Of a stretch of DNA of 64,000 nt, positions 8,677 to 19,270 are shown one piece after another (position 1 is the stretch's first letter; each line of letters begins with the position of its first letter). The notes under the pieces are model-generated. The model was not told the origin of the DNA. It did not search any database and saw only the letters and a program-made list of their open reading frames with translations. This DNA comes from Verrucomicrobiaceae bacterium (lineage in GTDB: Bacteria > Verrucomicrobiota > Verrucomicrobiia > Verrucomicrobiales > Verrucomicrobiaceae). Where the stretch lies: positions 62,001 through 126,000 of the forward strand of contig JAIXSY010000042.1 of assembly GCA_027484445.1 (NCBI GenBank). Reading direction: 5' to 3'. Made by a program: the position numbers and the translations under genes.

Positions 8677-9066
8677 TTACTTCAGAAGACCCAACCAAGC
8701 TTTGCGCTCCGAAATGAGCAGGAAAGCCGAAAGAAGGGTGATCACCAACAACGGTGGTTCGGTGAGGCCTGCGCCACGAGTCAGAAAGACATGAAAGGCA
8801 AGGATGTTCACGACGATCGGTCCGAGGACGAGTAGCCCCAAGTTGCGGGTTTTGGGTAGAATGACCAAAAGACCACCCAGGATCTCGAGCACTTTCACAA
8901 AGGCCAAGTAGCCGGTCGGGAACATGGCAGCCATGAAGAGCTTATGCGGCGCATCTGCTGGAGATGGATCGGCTGGCATTGGAATGAAGTTCAGAAAGAA
9001 ATTGGCGCCAAAGGTAACAAAGGCGATGCCCAGGAGTGCTGAGGCAAGAGTCGGGAGATGTTTCAT
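8677..9066 (-). CDS. DoxX-like small integral membrane protein
   Basis: The 129-residue protein has about four hydrophobic helices: residues ~5-28, ~50-72, ~76-95 and ~103-120. The order and the FPTGYLAFVKVLEILGGLLVILPKTRNLGLL segment resemble the DoxX/DoxD-like superfamily, whose members are often found in stress and redox operons. The exact function is unknown. It is the first gene of the minus-strand group that continues with the rhodanese-YceI fusion 31 bp downstream. The 190 bp upstream of it hold only the transaldolase terminator and presumably this operon's promoter. Confidence 0.75.
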   Translation of the reverse strand: MKHLPTLASALLGIAFVTFGANFFLNFIPMPADPSPADAPHKLFMAAMFPTGYLAFVKVLEILGGLLVILPKTRNLGLLVLGPIVVNILAFHVFLTRGAGLTEPPLLVITLLSAFLLISERKAWLGLLK

Positions 9067-9195
9067 AAGTTAGGCTTGGATGAAGAGTTTGGATGCAACG
9101 TCTTGGTGACGATTCAAATCATGGATCAGAAGCGGGATCTGGGAAATGCGGCGTTTTTGGCCTGAGCATGACAGTTCAGCATGACAGCCATGCCC

Positions 9196-9229
9196 AAAAC
9201 AAAGCGCGATTCCGGGTGGGAATCGCGCT
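9196..9229 (-). terminator. Rho-independent terminator after transaldolase
   Basis: A perfect 11 bp inverted repeat (AGCGCGATTCC / GGAATCGCGCT, loop of 5) is followed on the minus strand by TTTGTTTT. It lies 30 bp downstream of the transaldolase stop codon. Confidence 0.88.
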
Positions 9230-9258
9230 GAGGGGTGAGGTTGATGCTGAAAACCCAA

Positions 9259-10212
9259 TCAAAGCCCAGCTTCGATCAGCTTCTCTAGCTTAACGATGTC
9301 TTTGCCAAAGTTCCGAATGCCTTCGGCAGTCTTTTCGGTGGCCATGGCATCTTCGTTGAACAACCAGCGGAAGGTTTTTTCGTCGCTACCGATGCGTTCG
9401 ATTTTCATGCCTTGTGCAGCCGATGCGTCGAGCTTTCTCACCAGGGGTTCTTCCGAGGACTGAAGTTCGCCGAGAAGTCCGGGAGAAATCGTGAGCAAGT
9501 CGCAGCCAGCCAGTTCGGTGATTTCGCCTTTGTTACGGAAGCTAGCCCCCATCACTTCAGTCTTGTAGCCAAAGTGCTTGTAGTAGTTGTAGATCGTCGT
9601 CACCGACTGGACGCCTGGATCTTCGGCTGCGGTGTAGTCTTTGCCGGTACTTTTCTTGTACCAGTCCAAGATGCGGCCGACGAAGGGTGAGATGAGCTTG
9701 ATGCCACCTTCCGCGCAAGCCACCGCTTGAGCGAGGCTGAAGAGTAGGGTCAGGTTGCAGTTGATGCCTTCTTTCTGGAGGATCTCAGCGGCCTTGATGC
9801 CTTCCCAGGTGGAGGCGATTTTGATCAAAATCCGCTCGCGAGGGATTCCAGCGGCCTCATACATGCCGATCAGCTGGCGTGCCTTGTCCACGTTGCCTTG
9901 GATGTCAAAAGAAAGGCGGGCGTCCACCTCCGTGGAGACACGGCCGGGGACGATCTTGAGGATTTCCAAACCGAAAAGAATCAGGATTCGGTCCATGATG
10001 GCTTCCACCTTGGCCGTGCCGACGAGGCTGCTGTTCTTGTGCTCAGCGATGGCCTGATCCACCAGAGACTTGTATTCCGCTTTCTGGGATGCCTGGAGAA
10101 TCAATGATGGGTTGGTCGTCGCATCTTGGGGCTTGTAGGCCTTCATGGCTTCGAAGTCTCCGGTATCGGCAACGACGGTGGTGAATTGTTTGAGCTGGTC
10201 GAGCTGGGTCAT
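9259..10212 (-). CDS. tal: Transaldolase
   Basis: Transaldolase of the non-oxidative pentose phosphate pathway moves a dihydroxyacetone unit between sedoheptulose-7-phosphate and glyceraldehyde-3-phosphate. The 317-residue length and the TalB-type sequence fit. The N-terminus has TTVVADTGDFEAMKAYKPQDATTNPSLIL, and GRVSTEVDARLSFD follows in the middle. RILIKIASTWEGI carries the Schiff-base lysine. The C-terminal half contains ISPFVGRILDWYKK and EVMGASFRNKGEI. It stands alone with its own terminator. The ~98 bp between it and the RlmM-like gene hold no gene. Confidence 0.97.
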   Translation of the reverse strand: MTQLDQLKQFTTVVADTGDFEAMKAYKPQDATTNPSLILQASQKAEYKSLVDQAIAEHKNSSLVGTAKVEAIMDRILILFGLEILKIVPGRVSTEVDARLSFDIQGNVDKARQLIGMYEAAGIPRERILIKIASTWEGIKAAEILQKEGINCNLTLLFSLAQAVACAEGGIKLISPFVGRILDWYKKSTGKDYTAAEDPGVQSVTTIYNYYKHFGYKTEVMGASFRNKGEITELAGCDLLTISPGLLGELQSSEEPLVRKLDASAAQGMKIERIGSDEKTFRWLFNEDAMATEKTAEGIRNFGKDIVKLEKLIEAGL

Positions 10213-10310
10213 AGGCTTGGGTCTTTAGGGGCCGCGAGAGTAAGGGGGGCCTGCCGGGATGCAAGCGGCAGTCTCTTGGGGAGAGAGGCCTTCCGTGTGG
10301 CGATCTGACC

Positions 10311-11465
10311 TCAAACTCGCCGGAAGAAGAGGGTAAATTCGTGCCGGTTGTAGGTCAGGTGGGTTCGGGCAAAAAGCGTCAATTTTGCGCCCTGAGCCTT
10401 TTTCACGATGCGATCCATCAGCGTGCAGGGGGCGTCCACGCTTTCCACCTTGGGTAGCTTTAGGGTGAAGACGACAAGCCCTCCAGGTTTCAGCCATTTG
10501 GCCAGACGCTTCACATGATCCATCGATTCGTCGGGTGGGCCGTTCATGTCATTGAGCAGTGCATCATAGAGACATCCCTGTTCCGGCTGAAACTCGGCTA
10601 CATCGGCATGGACAAAACGAAGCCCAGGTCTGCCTGCTAGCCGTGGATCCAAAGGCGCTTTGTCAATCGCGGTGACTCGCTGCTTTCTCACCAAAAGCTC
10701 AGAGGTCATGCCTCCAGGGCAGGCTCCGAGCTCTAACCAATGACTGCCTGCCGGCAGAGGCGGCTGATGCATCCGAAGGTAGTGCAGGGCTTCGGCGATC
10801 TTCGCTCCAGCTCGGCTGATGGTGTCAGGAGAGTTTTGATCCATGAACTTGCTCCCCCCTGCAAACAATCCGTTCGATCGTCTGGGACTTTGCATTCCTG
10901 CATAGAGCCCTTCTTTGCCGACAAGGCAGAACAAGGTTTCGCGTTCGGCCTTTTGTTCTTCGACGTCATGAACTTCTGTCGCTGGAAACACCTGAAGCAG
11001 TCTGCCTCGAAGATTACCCGCGAGGCTGCGGAAGTAGCGATCCGGCGATGTCGGGTGCAGCACGCCTGTGAAAATGGCCTGGGGCGAGCGATCGGCAAAT
11101 TTGGCCAGCAGACCTTGGGATGCTTTTTCGATGAAACCTTCGATCTTCGAAGGATTGCAAGGCCAGGAATGCTCCACGGGGAGGTTCCAGCGAACAAAGG
11201 TCCCGATGGGGCTATTTGGTAGCAAGGAAGGATCGCGCAAATTTACCCAATGGTAATCGAGTCCCAGTCGCTTGCCAGGTTGAGCATGAAGACGCTCTAG
11301 AATCTCGGGTGCCAGAGCATCGAAAATCTCAGGAATCCGGAAAAGCCAGGGCATTGAAGGGGTGGGGGACGACGAAGGAGACACCGGCATCTGATGGGTG
11401 AAAAGCCAGCACCTGTCATCCTTGAAACCGAATGGAGATAGCACGAATTGGCGCAAGTGAGCCAT
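10311..11465 (-). CDS. RlmM-like SAM-dependent 2'-O-ribose methyltransferase
   Basis: The 384-residue protein resembles RlmM, which 2'-O-methylates C2498 of 23S rRNA. The C-terminal FtsJ-type domain has the SAM-binding motif LELGACPGGMTSELL at about residues 245-260 and VTAIDKAPLD for the second strand. It also has DALLNDMNGPP (catalytic Asp region) and VVFTLKLPK with the catalytic Lys. The end (THLTYNRHEFTLFFRR) matches RlmM closely. The N-terminal ~200 residues would be the RNA-binding part and are more divergent. The start is uncertain: internal ATG codons at 11390 and slightly later would also fit, and none has a clear ribosome site. It is divergent from clpB. Confidence 0.75.
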   Translation of the reverse strand: MAHLRQFVLSPFGFKDDRCWLFTHQMPVSPSSSPTPSMPWLFRIPEIFDALAPEILERLHAQPGKRLGLDYHWVNLRDPSLLPNSPIGTFVRWNLPVEHSWPCNPSKIEGFIEKASQGLLAKFADRSPQAIFTGVLHPTSPDRYFRSLAGNLRGRLLQVFPATEVHDVEEQKAERETLFCLVGKEGLYAGMQSPRRSNGLFAGGSKFMDQNSPDTISRAGAKIAEALHYLRMHQPPLPAGSHWLELGACPGGMTSELLVRKQRVTAIDKAPLDPRLAGRPGLRFVHADVAEFQPEQGCLYDALLNDMNGPPDESMDHVKRLAKWLKPGGLVVFTLKLPKVESVDAPCTLMDRIVKKAQGAKLTLFARTHLTYNRHEFTLFFRRV

Positions 11466-11615
11466 CTCTGTTGAGCTTCCTTGGCTCTTTAGAAGCGAGG
11501 GTGCAGGGCCTACAAATCCCGTCCATTCCTTGCCAAATCAAGCATGGCAGGGTGTTTCCCCCACATGGCACGTTAGAAGCGGAGAAGCATTTTCAATCCA
11601 CCCCCCCGACCAACC

Positions 11616-14219
<2,604 letters not shown>

Positions 14220-14294
14220 CGGAGCGCGGAATTAACAAATCGAACCGATTCAGGCAATAAGGCACTCTATCTAATTAGCTTATCTAACTTCACC

Positions 14295-15347
14295 TCAATT
14301 GATCCAAATCGACAAGTCGCCACACTCTCCTGCCATTCGTTTAACGTTCGCATGTCCGATCGCTATGCCGACACTCGTGAGATTGAAACTTTTCATGGCC
14401 GAGCCAGACCAACACTCGAAAACCTCCTTCATGTAAGGCCTTAATTCCTCGATTTTTCCGCGAAGTTGTGCCCCTGCCATCAACGAATGGTTAAACAAGT
14501 CCTTAATTTTCGCGCTATCATCGGCTCTCGCGCCAATCATTTTGAGCTTTTGCTCAAGAACTTCATTTTCCAAAGCTCCGACCTGCCACTTTGTCGGATC
14601 AGTTAGGCATGGAATAAAAAGTCGCTTATCCAATCCAATCGTGATGCCCCTGTTTGAAACCTCCGCGTCATCGAATCCATTACAAAACAGCCCTCCATAA
14701 GAACTTTTGATCACATTCTCTAGTGAGATTTGCCCCATTTGCACGCTTCCACATCCGGCAAATTCTAAGTGCTGAAAACTCGCCGCGTTCCGCACGAGCT
14801 TTGCAACAAACGGCTGAATGCTCTTATCCAAAAAGACACCGAAAAGATCATGGTTTCCCGCTCGAAGATAACGTGAGTATCGGAGTAGGAAAATGATCGC
14901 CAGATTCGCAAGTTGCCCCTCTGTGAGTTTGGGCGCGGTTACGAGCGATTCATTTAGCACGATCTGCATTATGCTTCGCTGTTCTTGCTTGCTTCGGTCA
15001 ATCAGCAGATCGATCAAGAGATCACCCAGGTCCTTATCACCCGTGCGTCCATATTCTTTTTGAACCGTGAGCAGCGCATGCTGAAAATCTGGCTCGGTGG
15101 CTTGCGCAAGACCTTGTGGATAATCATTTTGTAGTTTTTCGATCACTTTATCTGTGATCTCTTCGACGCGGTCGCTCATGGTTTGTCGCGCCTTGCCTGT
15201 CAGCTCCTGAAATGTTGATTTAGCAACCTCCAACGCAATAGCTCGCGCATCGGAATAGCTGATTCCTACATTCAAAGTGACACTTCCACCTGCCTGTATC
15301 GCAATAGCTTCCGAGCCCACCTCTTGCGCCTGTGATTCGTCGAGCAC
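14295..15347 (-). CDS. Uncharacterised 350-residue protein with an N-terminal IQAGG motif (possible conflict-system component)
   Basis: I do not recognise a catalytic domain. The N-terminus carries IQAGGSVTLNVG (residues ~17-28), then SYSDARAIALEVAKSTF and a helical, charged stretch (RVEEITDKVIEKL). The body is a mix of helices with conserved-looking blocks: DFQHALLTVQKEYGRTGDKDLGDLL, APKLTEGQLANLAIIFLLRYSRY, and an end of TSVGIAIGHANVKR and SIWIN. From memory this resembles the family NCBI names LPO_1073/Vpar_1526, whose function I do not know. No transmembrane segment or signal peptide is seen. The start is GTG, 7 bp after the preceding gene's stop, which suggests translational coupling. 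The region is visibly more AT-rich than clpB, consistent with transfer. Confidence 0.65.
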   Translation of the reverse strand: MLDESQAQEVGSEAIAIQAGGSVTLNVGISYSDARAIALEVAKSTFQELTGKARQTMSDRVEEITDKVIEKLQNDYPQGLAQATEPDFQHALLTVQKEYGRTGDKDLGDLLIDLLIDRSKQEQRSIMQIVLNESLVTAPKLTEGQLANLAIIFLLRYSRYLRAGNHDLFGVFLDKSIQPFVAKLVRNAASFQHLEFAGCGSVQMGQISLENVIKSSYGGLFCNGFDDAEVSNRGITIGLDKRLFIPCLTDPTKWQVGALENEVLEQKLKMIGARADDSAKIKDLFNHSLMAGAQLRGKIEELRPYMKEVFECWSGSAMKSFNLTSVGIAIGHANVKRMAGECGDLSIWIN

Positions 15348-15354
15348 CTCTAGA

Positions 15355-15630
15355 TTATAATTTTGTTTTGATGTCTCCTCCGATTTTCACATCTCCTCCA
15401 GCTTGAATTCCAAGCCCCTGTCTTTCGATTTTTTGGTGTTGCGTCTTAGAGGTGCCCCTTTTTGCAGTGACGCACAGGCCAATGAGGGCGATTAAGGACA
15501 TAACTACAGCAATTGCCGGTTCATATCCTGGTTCCGCCACCAACCAAGCAATTGAACCAAAGAAAACGGCAACTGACAGCACAACAATGAGGCGCATTTG
15601 ATTTTGCTCAGGCATAACACCGGGCAACAT
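15355..15630 (-). CDS. Small two-helix membrane protein ending in an IQAGGDV motif
   Basis: The 91-residue product has two hydrophobic helices, at residues ~13-32 and ~37-56, separated by a short EPGYE turn. A basic linker follows (KRGTSKTQHQKIERQG), then a C-terminal tail with GIQAGGDV (74-81) continued as KIGGDIK. The tail shares IQAGG-[DS]-V with the N-terminus of the next gene. A membrane hairpin with a short Gly-rich tail motif shared with a neighbour resembles pore-type effectors of amyloid-signalling pairs, but this is inference. The start is uncertain (ATG 15630 or ATG 15615). A different reading frame stays open from 15755 into this gene, so an upstream frameshift cannot be excluded. 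Confidence 0.55.
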   Translation of the reverse strand: MLPGVMPEQNQMRLIVVLSVAVFFGSIAWLVAEPGYEPAIAVVMSLIALIGLCVTAKRGTSKTQHQKIERQGLGIQAGGDVKIGGDIKTKL

Positions 15631-15775
15631 TCACGCATCGGTCGATTTGTCAGCACCTTTATGGCCGCTGGATACTGCTTTCTCACTACTTCCTGCCGCT
15701 GTTTTCCCAAATCCACGAACATCGGTTTTGTCCTCGCGAGGTATTCTTCTATCACCAGAGTGACTACCTAGTGGA

Positions 15776-15892
15776 TCAGCGCGCACTGATGGCCAATTCT
15801 TCCTGATGTTGATCCAGCCAAGCGATGACCAGCGGATCAGGCTGTGGTCGCATGCCTTCCGAAAGCACGTTGGTGTCGAGGAGGTAGGTCAC
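15776..15892 (-). pseudogene. vapC: Truncated VapC-type PIN-domain toxin
   Basis: Starting at a GTG that overlaps the vapB stop by four bases (GTGA), the frame encodes a 38-residue N-terminal PIN fragment. It has TYLLDTNVLSEGMRP with the first catalytic Asp, then DPLVIAWLDQHQEELAISA, then a TGA. Full PIN toxins have ~130-140 residues with three or four acidic active-site residues, so only the first is present. The break occurs where the AT-richer accessory patch begins. The missing remainder was not found on the far side at 14220-14295. Confidence 0.8.
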
Positions 15893-16128
15893 AGGTCAAT
15901 CGGCGGGCCGAGCGGTTCGCGATTCGGGGTCAGTTCGAGGCCCTGAAGGCCACGGAGGTGTTCAACAAGCGATTTTTGCCGCGCATGAGCGGGGCGCAGA
16001 ATGAGTGCTCCTGATGGCGTGAGGCTCACCTGAAACTGCATGCCGCTGGTGAGCCGTCCTTGAGCAAAGACGTCTTCCGATAGCGTTAGCTGGCGGCCGG
16101 ATTCCAATGTGGCGGTCATGCGGAGCAT
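15889..16128 (-). CDS. vapB: VapB-like antitoxin with AbrB-type N-terminus
   Basis: This short protein of about 79 residues begins MLRMTATLESGRQLTLSED, a swapped-hairpin AbrB/VapB-like DNA-binding start. It ends in a basic-acidic tail typical of toxin-neutralising regions (ARQKSLVEHLRGLQGLEL). It overlaps the truncated vapC by GTGA, the usual order and spacing of vapBC. The ATG at 16128 is preferred, with ATG 16119 as the alternative; the longer frame to 16155 adds an unconvincing MLLPGCPPK. The antitoxin remains open although its toxin is broken, so it may still repress its own promoter or act on another toxin. Confidence 0.7.
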   Translation of the reverse strand: MLRMTATLESGRQLTLSEDVFAQGRLTSGMQFQVSLTPSGALILRPAHARQKSLVEHLRGLQGLELTPNREPLGPPIDL

Positions 16129-16161
16129 TTTAGGGGGACACCCTGGCAAGAGCAACCCCGA

Positions 16162-16446
16162 TCATTCTGGTCGAAGCCGCTGCACAAAATAGTGCTGCTT
16201 ATGCCCGCCTCGCGCCAGTTCAGCAGCTTTGGCCTCGGCTTTGGCTTGGGTGGCGAAGCGGGCGATGAGGAAATGGGTGCCCTTGTCGTCTTCGCGGTAG
16301 AGGGCGTGGGGGAGGTCTGGTTCGGCGGCGAGCGACGCAGCGAAGGCGGATCGTGGCTCGATCTCATCACCACGATGCAGAAGCGTGGGGAGGTGGGTTT
16401 TGGCAGAGTTGGGCCCATGGGGCTGGCATTTTTGCACAAGGTCCAT
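16162..16446 (-). CDS. Small hypothetical protein
   Basis: This 94-residue frame lies directly upstream of vapB on the same strand. The C-terminal half looks like a real protein: HALYREDDKGTHFLIARFATQAKAEAKAAELARGG, then HKQHYFVQRL. It could form a small alpha/beta domain that handles residue-level repeats in the style of SPOR domains. The N-terminal half is Pro-rich and less convincing, so the start is uncertain. No function is assigned. A longer frame on the opposite strand (16192-16548) overlaps it and is Gly-rich, without recognisable features, so I regard that as a shadow. Confidence 0.4.
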   Translation of the reverse strand: MDLVQKCQPHGPNSAKTHLPTLLHRGDEIEPRSAFAASLAAEPDLPHALYREDDKGTHFLIARFATQAKAEAKAAELARGGHKQHYFVQRLRPE

Positions 16447-16504
16447 TGGGGTTCGTGTTGGACTCGTGCGGCATTCGCGCTAGGTCTCAAGGCTACCCTC
16501 CCTA

Positions 16505-18103
16505 TTGATTTCCATGATTACAGGACACCATCTTATTGCTGGCCGTGAGGCTGCACCAGGTCATTCGCCTTTTCAGGCGGAGAATCCTTCCACGAGCCAA
16601 AAGCTGCAGCCTTTCTTTGGTGAAGCGAGCTTGGCCGAAGTGGATGAAGCTTTGTTGGCAGCTGAGGGTGCCTTTGATTCGCTGCGTCTTGCTTCGGCGG
16701 AGACGCGTGCCTTGCTTTTGGAGGCTATCGCCAATGAAATTTTGGCTTTGGGAGAGCCGCTTTTGGAGCGTGCGCAGGCAGAGACGGCTTTGCCGATGCC
16801 AAGGTTGATCGGTGAGCGCGGACGCGCGGTGAATCAGTGCAAAATGTTTGCTGCTCTTCTGCGTGAAGGTTCTTGGGCAGCGCTGAGCATTGATCGCGCA
16901 CAGCCGGATCGGGTGCCTGCGCCGAAGCCCGATGTGCGCAAAATGCTTTTGCCCATCGGCCCTGTGGTGGTCTTTGGGGCTAGCAATTTCCCCTTTGCCA
17001 TCGGCGTCGTCGGCACGGACACGATCTGCGCCTTGGCGGCAGGGTGCCCCGTGGTGGTGAAAGGCCACCCGGCTCACCCCGGCACCTGTGAGATGCTGGG
17101 GCGAGCGGTGATGAAGGCTTTGGCCACAATCGGTTTACCGGAGGCCGCGTTTTCCCTGCTGCAGGGGCGGGGTCACGAGCTCGGGCGTGCGCTGGTGGAG
17201 CATCCTTTGACCCAGGCGGTGGCCTTCACGGGATCGCTTCGTGGGGGACGTGCCTTGATGGACATCGCCGCAGCGCGTGAGCAGCCAATCCCGGTGTATG
17301 CGGAGATGGGCTCGATCAATCCGGTGTTTTTGCTGCCAGGTGCGCTGAAGGAGCGGGCGGCCAAAATCGGTGAGGCCTACATTGGCTCTGTCACCATGGG
17401 CGTGGGGCAATTTTGCACCAATCCAGCCGTCGTGCTGGGACTGAAGGGGGCCACGCTGGAGACTTTTGTTCAAAGCGCGGCCGAGCACGCAGCGAAGTTT
17501 CCGCCTCAGACGATGCTGCACCGTGGCATTTGCGAAACCTATGAGGCGGGAACGGCGGTGTGGAGTACCATCGGTGGTGTAAAACTCGCAGGTCAGTCCG
17601 AGGCCGAGCCAAACAATGAGGCGACCCAGGCGGCTTGTCGCATTTTTTCGACGAGCTTGGACATTCTAGAGTCGAATGAGGAACTGCGCCGTGAAGTTTT
17701 CGGACCGTGCTCCATCGTCGCGTCGTGCGACACGCTGGAGGACATGCTTCGCTTTGCCCGCAGCCTGGACGGCCAGCTCACTGCGGCCATTCATGGCACC
17801 CCTGACGACTTGCGGGAATACGCTCCCCTGATCCGTGTGCTGGAGCGCAAGGCAGGGCGTTTGATCTTCAACGGCTTCGGCACTGGCATTGAGCCCTGCC
17901 CATCCATGCATCACGGGGGCCCCTATCCGGCGGCTAGCCACAGCTTCTTCACCAGCATCGGCACGGACAGCATCCTGCGTTTTGTTCGTCCCGTGAGTTA
18001 TCAGGGCTTCCCGGATGATTGCCTGCCAGCACCGCTGCAAAACGCGAACACGGGCAGCGCCATGCGTCTGGTGGACAGCCAGCTGACTCGCGACGCGATC
18101 TGA
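16505..18103 (+). CDS. NAD(P)-dependent aldehyde dehydrogenase, alpha-ketoglutaric semialdehyde dehydrogenase type
   Basis: The 532-residue protein belongs to the aldehyde dehydrogenase superfamily. It is closest in pattern to the NADP-dependent fatty-aldehyde and 2,5-dioxovalerate (alpha-ketoglutaric semialdehyde) dehydrogenase group. Features are PIGPVVVFGASNFPFAIGVVG, VVKGHPAHPGTCE and the cofactor loop AFTGSLRGGRALMD. The catalytic Glu is in VYAEMGSIN and the nucleophilic Cys in VGQFCTNP. An MISMITGH start fits, and the second ATG a few codons later is possible. Neighbours (vapB patch, leuB) give no pathway hint. In pentose or hydroxyproline catabolism the enzyme makes alpha-ketoglutarate, but that role is not shown here. 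Confidence 0.9.
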   Translation: MISMITGHHLIAGREAAPGHSPFQAENPSTSQKLQPFFGEASLAEVDEALLAAEGAFDSLRLASAETRALLLEAIANEILALGEPLLERAQAETALPMPRLIGERGRAVNQCKMFAALLREGSWAALSIDRAQPDRVPAPKPDVRKMLLPIGPVVVFGASNFPFAIGVVGTDTICALAAGCPVVVKGHPAHPGTCEMLGRAVMKALATIGLPEAAFSLLQGRGHELGRALVEHPLTQAVAFTGSLRGGRALMDIAAAREQPIPVYAEMGSINPVFLLPGALKERAAKIGEAYIGSVTMGVGQFCTNPAVVLGLKGATLETFVQSAAEHAAKFPPQTMLHRGICETYEAGTAVWSTIGGVKLAGQSEAEPNNEATQAACRIFSTSLDILESNEELRREVFGPCSIVASCDTLEDMLRFARSLDGQLTAAIHGTPDDLREYAPLIRVLERKAGRLIFNGFGTGIEPCPSMHHGGPYPAASHSFFTSIGTDSILRFVRPVSYQGFPDDCLPAPLQNANTGSAMRLVDSQLTRDAI

Positions 18104-18109
18104 GGATGC

Positions 18110-18146
18110 AAAAAAGCCAGTTCTCGAAAGGCTCGAGAGCTGGCTT
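18110..18146 (-). terminator. Rho-independent terminator of leuB, possibly shared with the convergent aldehyde dehydrogenase gene
   Basis: A 14 bp stem (AAGCCAGTTCTCGA / TCGAGAGCTGGCTT, one wobble pair) with a short loop is followed on the minus strand by a run of six T. It lies between two convergent genes. The plus strand side lacks a T run. Confidence 0.85.
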
Positions 18147-18154
18147 GGCCAAGA

Positions 18155-19270
18155 TCAGATCAAAGAGAGTGCGGCGATGACAGCGTCACCCATCTCCTTG
18201 GTGTTCACCTTCCGTGTGCCGGGGGCGTTGCTGAAGATGTCGCCAGTGCGGAGGCCTTGGTCGATGACCTTCTTGACGGCGGACTCGATCTGCACGGCTT
18301 CTTTTTCCAGGCCAAGGGAGAAACGCAGCAACAGCGCGGCGGAGAGGATCTGCGCGATGGGGTTGGCGATGCCCATGCCGGCGATGTCGGGGGCGGTGCC
18401 GCCGCTCGGTTCGAAGAGGCCGAAGTAAAGGCCGTCGCCCTTCGGCTTGCCAAGGCTGGCGCTGGCGAGCATGCCGAGCGAGCCGGCGATCATGGCCATT
18501 TCATCGCTGAGGATGTCGCCGAAGAGGTTTTCGGTGACGAGCACGTCGAAGCTGCGCGGCGCTTTGATGAGCTGCATGGCGGCGTTATCGACATAAAGAT
18601 GAGCGAGGGTCACATCCGGGTATTCCTTGGCGACTTCGACCATCGTTTCGCGCCAGAGGACGGAGTTGGTGAGCACGTTGGCCTTGTCCACGCTGGTGAC
18701 GTGCTTGCGGCGGAGCTGCGCGGCTTTGAAGGCGACGTGGGCGATGCGCACGATCTCGCTCTTTTTGTAAACCATGGTGTCGATGACCTCAATGTCGCCA
18801 TCGGGCAGGGTGGTGCGGCTCTTCGGCTGGCCGAAGTACATGCCGCCGGTGAGTTCACGCACGCAAAGCACGTCAAAGCCGCCCTCGACGAGGTCGGGAC
18901 GGATGGGCGAGGAGCTGGTGAGCGCGGGATAGCAGATGCCTGGGCGCAGATTGGCGAAGAGGCCGAAATGTTTTCTCAACGGCAGCAAAGCGCCGCGCTC
19001 GGGCTGCTCATTGGGCGGGAGCTTTTCCCACTTCGGGCCGCCGACGCTGCCAAAGAGGATGGCATCGGTCTGCTCGCAGGTTTTCACGGTCTTTTCGGGG
19101 AGCGCCTTGCCCACGGCATCAATGGCGGCACCGCCGACGAGTTCGTGGTGGTAGTTGAAGCTGAGGCCGGAACGGCTGGCGACGGTGTCGAGGACGCGAA
19201 GGGCCTCGGCCATGACTTCAGGGCCGATGCCATCTCCAGGGAGGACTGCGAGGTTGTAAGTGCGGGACAT
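18155..19270 (-). CDS. leuB: 3-isopropylmalate dehydrogenase
   Basis: This leucine biosynthesis enzyme oxidises and decarboxylates 3-isopropylmalate to 2-oxoisocaproate with NAD+. The 371-residue product begins MSRTYNLAVLPGDGIGPEVMAEA. It has LRPGICYPAL, the REL-TGGMYFG motif (CVRELTGGMYFGQP) and VDKANVL. It also has the metal-binding segment TENLFGDILSDEMAMIAGSLGMLASASLG and the adenine-binding GTAPDIAGMGIANP. ATG 19270 is chosen because the longer frame to 19405 adds a non-homologous leader. No leuC or leuD is adjacent. A hairpin terminator follows. Base composition is clearly GC-richer than the large gene next door. Confidence 0.97.
   Translation of the reverse strand: MSRTYNLAVLPGDGIGPEVMAEALRVLDTVASRSGLSFNYHHELVGGAAIDAVGKALPEKTVKTCEQTDAILFGSVGGPKWEKLPPNEQPERGALLPLRKHFGLFANLRPGICYPALTSSSPIRPDLVEGGFDVLCVRELTGGMYFGQPKSRTTLPDGDIEVIDTMVYKKSEIVRIAHVAFKAAQLRRKHVTSVDKANVLTNSVLWRETMVEVAKEYPDVTLAHLYVDNAAMQLIKAPRSFDVLVTENLFGDILSDEMAMIAGSLGMLASASLGKPKGDGLYFGLFEPSGGTAPDIAGMGIANPIAQILSAALLLRFSLGLEKEAVQIESAVKKVIDQGLRTGDIFSNAPGTRKVNTKEMGDAVIAALSLI

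Noticed and set aside
10213..10310. Small gene between transaldolase and the RlmM-like gene
   Set aside because: Frames there are short or read through the neighbouring genes and show no protein-like composition.
11466..11615. CIRCE-type heat-shock operator upstream of clpB
   Set aside because: No TTAGCACTC-N9-GAGTGCTAA-like inverted repeat was found. TTAGAAGCG occurs twice but as a direct repeat, so I do not call an operator.
16192..16548. Plus-strand frame opposite the small hypothetical gene
   Set aside because: Gly-rich sequence without motifs, overlapping both the minus-strand gene and the aldehyde dehydrogenase start.
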